This document shows, piece after piece, positions 34,686 through 43,349 of a stretch of DNA of 51,085 bases. Position 1 is the stretch's first letter; each line of letters starts with the position of its first letter. Made by a program: the position numbers and the translations under genes. Source of the stretch: Mesorhizobium sp. Lineage in GTDB: Bacteria; Pseudomonadota; Alphaproteobacteria; Rhizobiales; Rhizobiaceae. The notes below the pieces were generated by a model. It searched no databases and was not told where the DNA came from. It worked only from the letters and a program-made list of their open reading frames with translations. The DNA lies in contig NZ_SUEO01000016.1 in the NCBI RefSeq assembly GCF_004962925.1, positions 1 through 51,085 of the forward strand, in the 5' to 3' direction.

Positions 34686-35807
34686 TCAGGCGGGCTCGGT
34701 CACGACGCCGATCCGGCGGTAGACGAATTGTTCGTCCTTCGAAGGAACTGCCGCAGCACGCTGGGCTTCGTCGATCAGCATTGCCATGCGCGCATGGATC
34801 GGCGATTTCGCGCATGCCGGGTCCGTGGCGGCGGCATCGCCGGCGATCGCCATCGCCTGGCAGCGGCAGCCGCCCCAGTCGATCTCACGCCGTTCGCAGC
34901 TGCGGCAGGGCTGTTGCATCCAGTCGGTGCCGCGAAAGGCATTGAATGCCGGCGAATCGGTCCATATCTCGGCCAGGCTGCGCGGTCCGAAACGCTCGAA
35001 GCTGAGCGACGGGATAGTCTGTGCGGCATGGCATGGCAGCACGGTGCCGTCCGGCGTCACCATGAAGGCGTCGCGCGCCCAGCCGCCCATGCAGGGCTTG
35101 GGATAGATGGCGAAATAATCCGGCGGGACGAAATCAATGTTCATGATGCCGGTGAGCCGTTCGCGTGCCGCCGCGACGATCTCCGCCTGCCGTTCAACTG
35201 CGTCACGCTCGGGCATCAGTTGATCGCGATTGGTCAGCGCCCAGCCGGCGTATTGCACGTTGGCGATCTCGAGCCGCTCCGCGCCCAGCGAAAGCGCCAG
35301 ATCGATGAATTCCGGCACTTCCTCGATGTTGTGGCGATGGATCGGCGCGTTGATGGTAAGCGGCAGGCCGGCCGCGCGAGCCCGGCGTGCCGTCTCCAGC
35401 TTCTTTTCGTGGCCGCCCTTGTGGTTGCCGATGCGGTCGGTGGTCGCCGGCCGTGCGCCTTGAAAGCTCAGCTGCAGATGGTCAAGCCCGGCTTCGGCAA
35501 ACGCCTCGATGCGGCCCTCGGCAATGCCGACGCCGGCGGTGATCAGGTTGGTGTAGACGCCGCGCGCCGAAAGCCCGGCGATCAATTGCTCGAGGTCGCG
35601 GCGCAGTGTCGGTTCACCGCCGGACAGATGCACCTGGAGAACGCCGAGATCGGCGGCCTGCGAGAACAGGTCGAGCCAGGTCTGTGTGTCGAGTTCGCGA
35701 TTGGCCTTCAGCAATTCGAGCGGATTGGAGCAATAGGGGCATTGCAGCGGACAGCGATGCGTCAGTTCCGCCAGCATGCCGATCGGGGGGAGAAGGGGCT
35801 CGCTCAT
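34686..35807 (-). CDS. pqqE: PQQ biosynthesis radical SAM enzyme PqqE
   Basis: 373 residues from the ATG at 35807. Radical SAM protein that forms the Glu-Tyr carbon-carbon bond in PqqA, with PqqD as peptide chaperone. The radical SAM cluster motif is HRCPLQCPYC. A SPASM-type C-terminal region carries auxiliary-cluster cysteines (CHAAQTI, CRSCERREIDWGGCRC). The start overlaps the pqqD stop by 4 bases. Confidence 0.97.
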   Translation of the reverse strand: MSEPLLPPIGMLAELTHRCPLQCPYCSNPLELLKANRELDTQTWLDLFSQAADLGVLQVHLSGGEPTLRRDLEQLIAGLSARGVYTNLITAGVGIAEGRIEAFAEAGLDHLQLSFQGARPATTDRIGNHKGGHEKKLETARRARAAGLPLTINAPIHRHNIEEVPEFIDLALSLGAERLEIANVQYAGWALTNRDQLMPERDAVERQAEIVAAARERLTGIMNIDFVPPDYFAIYPKPCMGGWARDAFMVTPDGTVLPCHAAQTIPSLSFERFGPRSLAEIWTDSPAFNAFRGTDWMQQPCRSCERREIDWGGCRCQAMAIAGDAAATDPACAKSPIHARMAMLIDEAQRAAAVPSKDEQFVYRRIGVVTEPA

Positions 35808-36100
35808 AGCTTCACCAGCAGCTTGTCCGACCATTCCTGCAGGAAGGCGACGACGTCGGCGGCCACGGCCTCCTGTTCGGCATCATAATCCGCGGCAAGG
35901 TCGGCAATGATGTGGCCGACCGTCGACCGTCCATCGCAGCGGCGCAATATGTCGAGGCTGATGTCGTTCGGCCAAAATATTTTTTCGGGCGAAAGCACGG
36001 CGAACGCCTGCCGCACGGGGTCGTACTGTATGCGCACGTGCTTCGGTAGCGACGGCACCGACTGCGGCGACACCAAGGCTCTTTCGCGCAGCGCCATCAT
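35804..36100 (-). CDS. pqqD: PqqA-binding chaperone PqqD
   Basis: 98 residues (MMALRERAL...), winged-helix RRE-type fold that binds PqqA and presents it to PqqE. Typical features are HVRIQYDPVRQAFAVLSPEKIFWPND, ILRRCDGRSTVGHIIADLA and a final helix DVVAFLQEWSDKLLVKL. The 213-codon ORF in the track is a read-through extension; the real start overlaps the pqqC stop (TGATG). Confidence 0.96.
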   Translation of the reverse strand: MMALRERALVSPQSVPSLPKHVRIQYDPVRQAFAVLSPEKIFWPNDISLDILRRCDGRSTVGHIIADLAADYDAEQEAVAADVVAFLQEWSDKLLVKL

Positions 36101-36855
36101 AGCGCTGCCTCCGGGCGGAAGGCGCCGGGCGGTATGTTTCCCGGCTCGCCATAGGCGTGTTGAAGCGCGTCGAGCATGGCCCAGAGTATATCGCATTTGA
36201 ACACCAATGCATCGATCGCCTGCTGCTGGCGTTCCGCCGTGTCGGCATGGCCGAGCACGTAGGCGAGGGCGAAGTCGGCGTCGCGCGAGGCCTGTTCGGG
36301 CCGTCGGCTGAAATAGGCCAGCGTATCCTCGGTGATGTAATCGTATTTGGCCAGCATCGCCGGCACCCGCTCGCCAATGATCAGCGGCGAGAACATCTCG
36401 GTCAGCGACGAGGCGACCGCCTCGAACAGCGTCCGGTTCGTGCAAAAGGAGAGGTAAGCGCCGACCGCGAAACGTGTCGCCGGCAGCGCCAGCCTTTCGC
36501 TCTTCACCGCATCGGCATCGAGACCGAGCGAGGTCGCCAGATGCAGCCAGCGCGCAATACCGCCGCTCCAGCCGTCCTCGCCGTCATGGTCCTCGATGCG
36601 TTTGCGCCAGGCGGCGCGAAACGCCGGATCCTCGGCATGTGCGAGGATCATGGCATCCTTGCGCGGGATGACAGCCTGGTAGCAATAGCGGTTCAGCGCC
36701 CAAGCCTGCATCTCGGTCCTCGACAGCGCACCGCTGGTCATCCTGTGATGGAAGGGGTGGCGGTTGTGATAGCGCTCGGCACCGACCTGACGCAGCACCG
36801 CTTCGAGCTCGCTGGAGGACAGGCCGTTCCTGGCCGCGTCGTGGAAATCACTCAA
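36097..36855 (-). CDS. pqqC: PQQ synthase PqqC
   Basis: 252 residues, normal length. Catalyses the final ring closure and oxidation to PQQ without a metal. Diagnostic stretches include RYHNRHPFHHRMTSGAL, WALNRYCYQAVIPRKDAMI, HDGEDGWSGGIARWL and the C-terminal ALVFKCDILWAMLDALQHAYG. It overlaps pqqB by 4 bases and pqqD by 4 bases. Confidence 0.97.
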   Translation of the reverse strand: MSDFHDAARNGLSSSELEAVLRQVGAERYHNRHPFHHRMTSGALSRTEMQAWALNRYCYQAVIPRKDAMILAHAEDPAFRAAWRKRIEDHDGEDGWSGGIARWLHLATSLGLDADAVKSERLALPATRFAVGAYLSFCTNRTLFEAVASSLTEMFSPLIIGERVPAMLAKYDYITEDTLAYFSRRPEQASRDADFALAYVLGHADTAERQQQAIDALVFKCDILWAMLDALQHAYGEPGNIPPGAFRPEAAL

Positions 36856-37790
36856 AATTCCATCTCCATCCCGTCGCGGGCGACTTCCCAGCCCGCCGCC
36901 TTGACCGCCGCGTGTTCGGCGGAATTCTCGTCCAGAACCGGGTTGGTGTTGTTGATGTGGACGAAGACACGGCGGCCGATCCTCACATCGGCCAAGCCGG
37001 CGATCGAACCCGCGTCTCCCGACATTGCCAGATGCCCCATGCGCGCACCGGTTTTTTGTCCGACGCCGGCGGCAATCATCTCGTCGTCCGTGTAGACCGT
37101 GCCGTCGAACAGAAGGCCGGCGGCATCGGCTAGGCGCGTGCGCAGGTTCGCATCGATGCGTGCGCAGCCCGGGATATAGAAGACTGAGCCGCGACTGCCG
37201 GCGCCGGCGATACGGACGCCGATCGTGTCGCCGGCGTCGGAGCTGAAATTGGCGTCCGGCTGGCCTCTTTCCTCGAGATAGAGGGCTATCTTCCCGGGCA
37301 CGGGAAAGCTCTCGACGGCCACGCCGGTGTCATGGCCGTCTGCATCGCAGATCGCCAGTTCTTCCGCCGGCGGCAAGGTGCGGCGCGGCACGAGCACCGG
37401 ATCGAGAACATTGAAAATCGAATTCGCCTCCAGCGTCGCCAGAACCTGTGTCGTTGCATAGATGGCGAAAGGCTGCCGCTCACGCAGGCTGAGCAGGCCG
37501 GCGACATGATCGACGTCGGCATTGGTCAGCACCACCGCACGGATAGGCGTCGAACGCAGCGGCGCATCGTGCGCGGGCTGCAATTCGGGCGTTTGCGCAA
37601 TCTGCTGGCGAATATCGGGCGAGGCGTTGAAGAGAACCCAGCCGGCCCCGTCCACTGATGCGGCGATGCTTGATTGGGTTCGCGATTGCACGCCAGCCAT
37701 CCCGCTGCGAGCCGCGCGGCTCAGGCGATAGTTGCAATTCCATTGCGGAAAGCCGCCGCCTGCCGCCGAGCCGATGATCTTCAACCGCAT
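36852..37790 (-). CDS. pqqB: PQQ biosynthesis protein PqqB
   Basis: 312 residues, metallo-beta-lactamase fold. Family-typical start MRLKIIGSAAGGGFPQWNCNYRLSRAARSG, then VLFNASPDIRQQI, VVLTNADVDHVAGLL and HINNTNPVLDENS. PqqB hydroxylates the tyrosine portion of the processed PqqA di-amino acid. The pqqA-pqqB spacer contains a strong hairpin. Confidence 0.96.
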   Translation of the reverse strand: MRLKIIGSAAGGGFPQWNCNYRLSRAARSGMAGVQSRTQSSIAASVDGAGWVLFNASPDIRQQIAQTPELQPAHDAPLRSTPIRAVVLTNADVDHVAGLLSLRERQPFAIYATTQVLATLEANSIFNVLDPVLVPRRTLPPAEELAICDADGHDTGVAVESFPVPGKIALYLEERGQPDANFSSDAGDTIGVRIAGAGSRGSVFYIPGCARIDANLRTRLADAAGLLFDGTVYTDDEMIAAGVGQKTGARMGHLAMSGDAGSIAGLADVRIGRRVFVHINNTNPVLDENSAEHAAVKAAGWEVARDGMEMEF

Positions 37791-37904
37791 TGCAATGCCC
37801 GCTCTGCGGCTTGTTCAACCAGCAGGAAATTTTCGGCCGCGAACGGCTTCGCGCCCGCATTGAACGCGTCAAAACCTTTCACGAAGATCCCACGCGGCAA
37901 GGGA

Positions 37905-37934
37905 GTGCGTGTCCCCGTTGCCAGGGACACGCAC
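37905..37934 (-). terminator. 11-bp hairpin between pqqA and pqqB (partial terminator or attenuator)
   Basis: GTGCGTGTCCC-cgttgcca-GGGACACGCAC is a perfect 11-bp stem beginning about 10 bases after the pqqA stop. There is no long T-run, so it may act as partial terminator or as an RNA-stabilising structure leaving much more pqqA than pqqB message. A similar surplus is described in other methylotrophs. Confidence 0.7.
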
Positions 37935-37943
37935 CACTGCGGC

Positions 37944-38039
37944 CTACTTCTTGGGAGGAATTTCAGCAGGCAGATACCGCGAAATTTCGAAGCCCGCAGC
38001 AACTTGGCACATGGTCGGTTTTGTCCAGCTCTTCTTCAT
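37944..38039 (-). CDS. pqqA: PQQ precursor peptide PqqA
   Basis: 31 residues, missed by the ORF track: MKKSWTKPTMCQVAAGFEIS then RYLPAEIPPKK. The crosslinked pair is Glu18 and Tyr22 in the conserved E-x-x-x-Y of FEISRYLPAE. GAGGAGA lies nine bases before the ATG. The rest of the pqq genes follow in the same direction. Confidence 0.97.
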   Translation of the reverse strand: MKKSWTKPTMCQVAAGFEISRYLPAEIPPKK

Positions 38040-38204
38040 GGCATTCTCCTCTTCTACCAGCCCGAAGGGGCCGATTCTTTTCTCAGTCAACCATTGCTGG
38101 GCACCATTGCAATGGCTCGTCCATCAGCTCTCAAAATGGACAAATGAAACGGTAGGTTCTGAAAAATCGAAAAACAAGACGATCGAAATAACAATGCTCA
38201 TGCT

Positions 38205-38762
38205 TCAATTGCCGATCACGTAAGGCTTCTTCTCCTCCAGCGGAAGGTTTGCACGTTCCCATCCATCGGCGCCGAGCGGATACCAGATCACCGAACTGTA
38301 GCCCCATTCGACGGCCCGTTTCGCGGCATTCCAGGACATCCAGCAATTCGTCATGCAATAGAACAGAATAGCGCGCGACTTGTCGGCACCGGCCTCGGCC
38401 GCGAGGCCTTGACGAAAATAGCTAGCGGTCTCCTCGGAGATAGCGCCGTAACCGACGTTGGCCAGCCAGATGCTGCCCGGGATGTCCTTTCTGATCGCCT
38501 CTCTCCAAATCGTTCCTGCCGGCAAATTGGCCGGCTTCGGCGTGTTCGGCATGACGTCGAAGAACACTGCCTTCTTCTCCCGCCACAGCGCCTCCGCCTC
38601 TGCCGTCGTCACCACCCTTGCGCCTCGCAGCGTCTGCGGCACCGGCGCCCGATATTCGTCCATCCGGTAGCCGCCGGGCTCGGCGATATCGCCAGCCCAC
38701 ATGGGTTCGGTCAGACTGAGAAGGCCCGCAGCGACCAGCAAAATCGTCTCCTTTCCCTTCAT
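38205..38762 (-). CDS. PQQ-associated CXXCW-motif rhodanese-like secreted protein
   Basis: About 185 residues from the ATG at 38762 (an alternative ATG six codons earlier arises from a short duplication). It has a signal peptide (GKETILLVAAGLLSLTEPMWA), a rhodanese-like domain and the hallmark ILFYCMTNCWMSWNAAKRA (CxxCW). Members accompany PQQ-dependent alcohol dehydrogenase systems and probably act in the periplasm, perhaps in redox maturation. It lies between xoxJ and pqqA in the same direction, with 165 bases to pqqA that likely hold the pqqA promoter. Confidence 0.9.
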   Translation of the reverse strand: MKGKETILLVAAGLLSLTEPMWAGDIAEPGGYRMDEYRAPVPQTLRGARVVTTAEAEALWREKKAVFFDVMPNTPKPANLPAGTIWREAIRKDIPGSIWLANVGYGAISEETASYFRQGLAAEAGADKSRAILFYCMTNCWMSWNAAKRAVEWGYSSVIWYPLGADGWERANLPLEEKKPYVIGN

Positions 38763-38792
38763 ACCGGTATCGTCCCCCATACCGGTATCGTC
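38760..38792. repeat. 18-bp period tandem duplication covering the CXXCW gene start
   Basis: CATACCGGTATCGTC occurs twice, 18 bases apart. On the minus strand this duplicates the ATG, giving two start codons in frame, and it overlaps the last bases of xoxJ. Each unit contains the palindrome ATACCGGTAT. Confidence 0.8.
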
Positions 38793-39672
38793 ATTGCGTG
38801 ATCGGATTATCGTGTTCGTCGATCAGCGGCACATTGTAGTCCAGCAGGATCCTGTTGATCTCCGCCTGGTTTTCCCTGATCACCCGGTTGAGCGTCCGCT
38901 TCCATTCCTGGTCGGATGGACGCACGCCCATGGTGATACGGTAGGACATACGCGAGCCGGTTTTTTCCTTCACCAGCGGAACGATCGTGAGGTCGGCGCC
39001 GAGTTCCTTGGCATAGTAGCCTGCCATCGGTCCCCAAATGACCGCCGCGTCGATCTTGCCGGCGAGCATGTCCTTGATCATGACCTCCCCCATGGAAGGG
39101 GTGAGGCGCGTATCCACCGCCAACGGATAGATTTTTGCCGTTCGCAAGAGCTTGTTGGCGGCCATGTTGGCAGTCGGAGGCGTGCTTTCGACGACACCGA
39201 TCTTCTTGCCGGTGAGTTTTGGATCCTCGATCGTCTCGACGCCTTCCATGCCGTTGCCCTTCGGATGCACCAGCACATAGGAGGAGCGATAGTAGGCGTT
39301 GGTGTTCTGCACCAGTTCATCGCCCTGGGCATAGCCCATGATGACGTCGCATCGGTTGGCCGCCAGCGTGTTGCGCACGAAGCCGGTGACAAGAGGAAAC
39401 CACGTGTAGGCGACGGACTTCCGACCGGTTTTCGCTGCAACCAGTTCGGCCAGCCTGTTTTCGAAGCCTTCGCCGCTCTTGTCGGTGAAGGGCATGTTCG
39501 AAGGATCGGCGCAGACGCGCAGAATATCGGGATCGACCAGTTCTCCCGCGGCACCAAGCCCGGCGCCCTGCGCCTGCGCGTTCGAAGGCAGCAAGGCGAG
39601 TGCGCCGAGGATCGGCAGCACAAAACGCAGCTTCAATGCATCGCAACCCATCATGGCATCGCGGCCAATCAT
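38791..39672 (-). CDS. xoxJ: XoxJ-type periplasmic binding protein
   Basis: About 293 residues from the ATG at 39672, with a signal peptide ending in LLPSNAQA. Family features: ILRVCADPSNMPFTDKSGEGFENRLAELVA, RNTLAANRCDVIMGYAQGDELVQNTNAYYRSSYVLV and AAVIWGPMAGYYAKELGADLTIVPL. XoxJ is a solute-binding-like protein thought to help assemble or activate XoxF. The long track N terminus overlaps xoxG and is not real. The start sits immediately after the xoxG stop. Confidence 0.92.
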   Translation of the reverse strand: MIGRDAMMGCDALKLRFVLPILGALALLPSNAQAQGAGLGAAGELVDPDILRVCADPSNMPFTDKSGEGFENRLAELVAAKTGRKSVAYTWFPLVTGFVRNTLAANRCDVIMGYAQGDELVQNTNAYYRSSYVLVHPKGNGMEGVETIEDPKLTGKKIGVVESTPPTANMAANKLLRTAKIYPLAVDTRLTPSMGEVMIKDMLAGKIDAAVIWGPMAGYYAKELGADLTIVPLVKEKTGSRMSYRITMGVRPSDQEWKRTLNRVIRENQAEINRILLDYNVPLIDEHDNPITQ

Positions 39673-39673
39673 A

Positions 39674-40198
39674 TCATCCACCCATACAGGATGCTTCGGC
39701 ATCCTTCGCTGCCTGCGGCTTGTCTGCTTTCTTCGGCGGCCGGCCGCGGGGCGCCGCACCGTCGGCGCGGGCACGGAGGTAAACGTAGAGATCGTCCATG
39801 TAGCAATAGACGTTCTTGTTATCGCCAAAAGCGGGCATGACGTTCTCCTTGCCGCCGCCGACATTCTTGCGGCCTTCGGCGACGATCGAGAGGAACGTGC
39901 CGTAATCCATGGTTTTCAGGCTGTTGACCAAGGCCGGCGCATAGGTCGAACCTGTGCCGTCCGGTCCGTGACAGACATGGCAATCGGAGTGATAGCGGCG
40001 ATAACCGCTGAACGTGTACCAATCCACGGTTCCGTTTTCGATCTTGTAGGTCGGATTTCCGTCCGCATCCAAATGCTTGCCGTCTTCTTCCGTCACCGCC
40101 TTGGCTTTTTCCGCGCTGTCCTGGGCTTGTGCGAGACTTGAGCTTGCCAGAGGCAGCAGAGCCAGGGCGAGAGCGGAAATTACAATGCGAACGAACAT
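39674..40198 (-). CDS. xoxG: XoxG-type cytochrome c, electron acceptor of XoxF
   Basis: 174 residues with a signal peptide (LALLPLASSSLAQA). There is a single c-type haem site CHVCH in YHSDCHVCHGPDGTGSTYAPALVNSL. Likely Met ligand in GGGKENVMPAFGDN. The tail is Lys/Pro/Ala-rich. It accepts electrons from XoxF in the periplasm. It lies 181 bases after xoxF, separated by a hairpin. Confidence 0.93.
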   Translation of the reverse strand: MFVRIVISALALALLPLASSSLAQAQDSAEKAKAVTEEDGKHLDADGNPTYKIENGTVDWYTFSGYRRYHSDCHVCHGPDGTGSTYAPALVNSLKTMDYGTFLSIVAEGRKNVGGGKENVMPAFGDNKNVYCYMDDLYVYLRARADGAAPRGRPPKKADKPQAAKDAEASCMGG

Positions 40199-40281
40199 TC
40201 AGTGTCTTCCTTCATTTGCCACGGACACGGGTTTTTCTGTCGTGAAGCGGCATTGATCGATGTTTTGGGGCGCGGCGAAAT

Positions 40282-40321
40282 CGAGAGCCCGGTCCTGGCT
40301 TCCCGGTGATCCGGGCTCTCG
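40282..40321. terminator. 11-bp hairpin between xoxF and xoxG
   Basis: CGAGAGCCCGG and CCGGGCTCTCG form an 11-bp stem with an 18-base loop. On the xoxF strand it is followed by ATTTCG, so partial termination or mRNA protection of xoxF relative to xoxG is plausible. Confidence 0.65.
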
Positions 40322-40379
40322 CTTTTCAAGCCTTGGTCTTTTCACAAGACCCGAGGCGTGTGCCTAAGGTTCCCGTGTG

Positions 40380-42281
40380 TCAGTCCGGGAGACCGAAGAC
40401 GGTGAGCTGGCCGCCCAGCGTCGTGTAGTCGGCAAGTGCTGCATAGCCACCGACCGCACCCAGACCAGCAGTCCCAACGACCGCGGACTCGTCGCCTTGC
40501 GCACGGCCCTGATCGACGGCACCATGCCAGGCAGCGGCGTTATCGGGCGACAGCAGTCCACCTGCCAGACCGATACCGGCCCATCCGCCGACGCCGGACA
40601 GAACGGCGATGTACTGCTTGCCGCCATGCTCGTAGGCCGTGATGTTGCCGATGATGCCGGACGGGGTCTTGAACTTGTAGAGTTCATTACCGTCATGATC
40701 GACCGCCTTGATGTAGCCCTCGAGCGTGCCGTAGAAGACGACATCGCCGTCGGTTGCCAGCGCGCCCGACCACACCGAGAACTGCTCGGGCTTCGACCAG
40801 ACGATCTCGCCCTTGGCAGCATCCCAGGCAATAAAGTTGCCCATGTTGCCGTCGCCTCCAGCGGGAGGATACATCGACACGGTGGCGCCCACATAGGGCT
40901 GGCCGGCAGTGTAGCTCACCTTGTAAGGCTCATAGTCCATGCAGACGTGGTTTGTCGGCACGTAGAACAGCCCGGTCTTCGGCGAATAGGCGGCCGGTTG
41001 CTGATCCTTGGTTCCAAGCGCCGCCGGGCAGATGCCCGTCGAGTTGGTGTCTTCGCCGTTCTGCTGGGTCGAATATTTGGCCACGACCTGCGGGCGGCCA
41101 TACTGGTCGCTGCTGGGGTCCATGTTGACTTCCGTCGCCCAGTTCACTGCCGGATCGTATTTCTTGGCGACGAGAAGTTCGCCACTGGCGCGATCCATGG
41201 TGTAGGCAAAGCCATTGCGGTCGAAATGCACCAGCACGTCATGCTTGGCACCGCCGACCTCCATCCCATCGACGAGAATCATCTCGTTGATGCCGTCATA
41301 GTCCCATTCGTCATGCGGGGTCATCTGGTAGAGCCATTTGGCAACACCAGTATCCGCATCGCGAGCCATGATTGTCATGGACCAGCGATTGTCGCCTGGG
41401 CGCTGGACCGGGTTCCATGTCGAAGGATTGCCGGTACCATAATAAACCAGGTTCAGCTTGGGATCATAGGAATACCATCCCCATGTCGTGCCGCCGCCTG
41501 TCTTCCACTGTTCGCCTTCCCAGGTGTTCGTGCCGGAATCCTTTCCGACAGGTTTGCCAAGGTGGGTGGTCTTTTCGGGATCGATCAGGGTGTCTGCGTC
41601 CGGACCTTCCGAATAGGCTTTCCAGGCGAGCTTGCCATCTGCCAGATTGTAGGCGGCCAACCAGCCGCGAACGCCGAATTCAGCGCCGGAGACGCCGACC
41701 AGCACCTTGTCCTTGATGACTACGGGTGCTGACGTACCGGATTCGCCCTTTCCGCCGTCGGTCTGCTCGCCGTTCTTGACCGACCAGACGACCTTGCCGG
41801 TCTTGGCGTCGAGCGCCACGACTGTGGTGTCGGCCTGGTTGAGAATGATCTTGCCGTCACCATAGGCGACGCCACGATTGACCGTGTCGCAGCACATGAT
41901 TCCAATGACATTCGGGTCTTGCTTGGGCTCGTATTTCCAGAGGATCTTTCCGTCATTGTTGAGATCGAGAGCGTAGACGGTATTGGGGAACGGCGCGTGG
42001 ACATACATCACATCGCCGATGATCAGCGGCCCGCCTTCATGGCCGCGCAACACGCCAGTGGAGAAGCTCCACTTGACCTGCAGGTTCTTCACATTGTCCT
42101 TGGTGATCTGGTTAAGTTTGGAAAAGCGGGTGTTGGCGTAGTCACCCGTCTGCATCACCCAGTCTTTGGGGTTTTCGGCCATTTTCATTAGTTCTTCATT
42201 GGCCGACGTCATGTGGACCGCGCCGAACGACATGAGCGCCGCGGTCGTTAGTAGGTAGGCAGTTTTCGCAAATACACGCAT
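40380..42281 (-). CDS. xoxF: Lanthanide-dependent methanol dehydrogenase XoxF
   Basis: 633 residues from the ATG at 42281 (GGGAGGA upstream). Periplasmic PQQ quinoprotein with a signal peptide ending near HMTSA and an eight-bladed propeller. The vicinal disulfide is MCCDTVNR. The metal site reads [11 protein letters not shown]; the second Asp of WDYD is the residue that marks lanthanide use, where calcium MxaF enzymes have Ala. W-motifs such as [38 protein letters not shown] occur. It resembles the XoxF5 clade of Rhizobiales. No mxaF or mxaI is present. Confidence 0.97.
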   Translation of the reverse strand: MRVFAKTAYLLTTAALMSFGAVHMTSANEELMKMAENPKDWVMQTGDYANTRFSKLNQITKDNVKNLQVKWSFSTGVLRGHEGGPLIIGDVMYVHAPFPNTVYALDLNNDGKILWKYEPKQDPNVIGIMCCDTVNRGVAYGDGKIILNQADTTVVALDAKTGKVVWSVKNGEQTDGGKGESGTSAPVVIKDKVLVGVSGAEFGVRGWLAAYNLADGKLAWKAYSEGPDADTLIDPEKTTHLGKPVGKDSGTNTWEGEQWKTGGGTTWGWYSYDPKLNLVYYGTGNPSTWNPVQRPGDNRWSMTIMARDADTGVAKWLYQMTPHDEWDYDGINEMILVDGMEVGGAKHDVLVHFDRNGFAYTMDRASGELLVAKKYDPAVNWATEVNMDPSSDQYGRPQVVAKYSTQQNGEDTNSTGICPAALGTKDQQPAAYSPKTGLFYVPTNHVCMDYEPYKVSYTAGQPYVGATVSMYPPAGGDGNMGNFIAWDAAKGEIVWSKPEQFSVWSGALATDGDVVFYGTLEGYIKAVDHDGNELYKFKTPSGIIGNITAYEHGGKQYIAVLSGVGGWAGIGLAGGLLSPDNAAAWHGAVDQGRAQGDESAVVGTAGLGAVGGYAALADYTTLGGQLTVFGLPD

Positions 42282-42968
42282 CAAAGTCCTCCCAGGGTTC
42301 ACAATGACGAATCGTCCGTTGAGCCCACGAGGGCTTGCCCAAGCGATTCATGTGGGGGAAGTATTTCCGGCAGCGTGTCACGACCTAAGCCGAATGAGCA
42401 GAGGGCACCGTTACTGCCCATCCCACTTGGCCTACGAAAGACTGTCGCCGCTCCCTAATGACGGTGACGCCCTTGAAGCCGGAAACAGGATGAAGCTATG
42501 TCATCCCCAGGCGGAAGGCAAGAAAAATCACTTTCGTCCATGTTGCACTGCAATATAGAGAAATAGATATGAAAAAACGCATGCAGAAAGCTATTGATCG
42601 ACTGTGTTAGAGGCTGGATTTATATAAGTTGCCAAATTTTGCGTATTTTTTTTGCGGAATGTATTGGTTTTTATTTAGGAATATTCATTGGAGCGTACGA
42701 CGTTAAGTATGCGCGCGTCGCTCCGGTTGCCGATAGTGAAGGAGACATGAAATGAAGGTCGGCACCGGGATTCGGAGGGGGTGATCGTGTCGTCGAGGAG
42801 GCCTTTTGCCGGCCGGTACGGCCCTGCTCCTTTGGTACTATACGGTGAGCATGAGAACTTGACTGGCGTGGTGGCGCGAGGCCAACTGGCGCGGGTGGTC
42901 CCGTCTCGTCCATCGGCTCGATCCCATCGGATCAATCTATCGCGTCCAGGCCAATCGGAGGATTCCCA
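42282..42968. promoter_or_regulatory. Regulatory region upstream of xoxF
   Basis: About 690 bases between divergent genes. The part at 42540-42690 is markedly AT-rich (TATATAAG, ATTTTGCGTATTTTTTTTGCG) in an otherwise GC-rich window and likely holds promoters. I saw no recognisable riboswitch or clear operator. ORFs here are not convincing. Confidence 0.45.
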
Positions 42969-43322
42969 GTGATCAGATATGTCGGCTTTTCGACCTTGCC
43001 GCTGTTGCTTACGTCGGCGCTGGGATTCGCAAATCCGGCTGGCGCTGCCGGAGATTATCCGACAGCGACGGTCGTCGACTATGTGCTCGGCTGCATGCAG
43101 ACGAACGGCCAGACACGTCGGGCGCTGGAGAGCTGTTCCTGCTCGATCGACGTGATCGCCTCGATCATTCCCTTCGACCATTATGAAAGGGCCGAGACCT
43201 TCAAGAGCATGTCCCTGACGACAGGGGAGCGTTCGGGACTGTTTCGCGAAAGCGCGCAGGCGAAAGCCGCGAGCACTGAATTGAAGCGCGCGCAGGCGGA
43301 AGCCGACGTGCGCTGCTTTTAA
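42969..43322 (+). CDS. Small secreted Cys-containing protein of the XoxF locus
   Basis: 117 residues with a signal peptide (LPLLLTSALGFANPAGA). The mature part has CMQTNGQTRRALESCSCSIDVIASIIPFDHYERAETFKSM and a final cysteine near the C terminus, so two disulfides are possible. I know similar small proteins beside quinoprotein loci but no function. It is the only plus-strand gene inside the locus, transcribed away from xoxF and converging with the SoxYZ-like gene. Confidence 0.8.
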   Translation: MIRYVGFSTLPLLLTSALGFANPAGAAGDYPTATVVDYVLGCMQTNGQTRRALESCSCSIDVIASIIPFDHYERAETFKSMSLTTGERSGLFRESAQAKAASTELKRAQAEADVRCF

Positions 43323-43349
43323 ACGCGTTACGCACGCCGCTTCGAGGCT

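Noticed and set aside
38701-39840. 379-codon plus-strand ORF
   Set aside because: It is antisense to xoxJ and overlaps the CXXCW gene; no recognisable domain.
40377-41732. 451-codon plus-strand ORF
   Set aside because: Antisense to xoxF, which is unambiguous on the minus strand.
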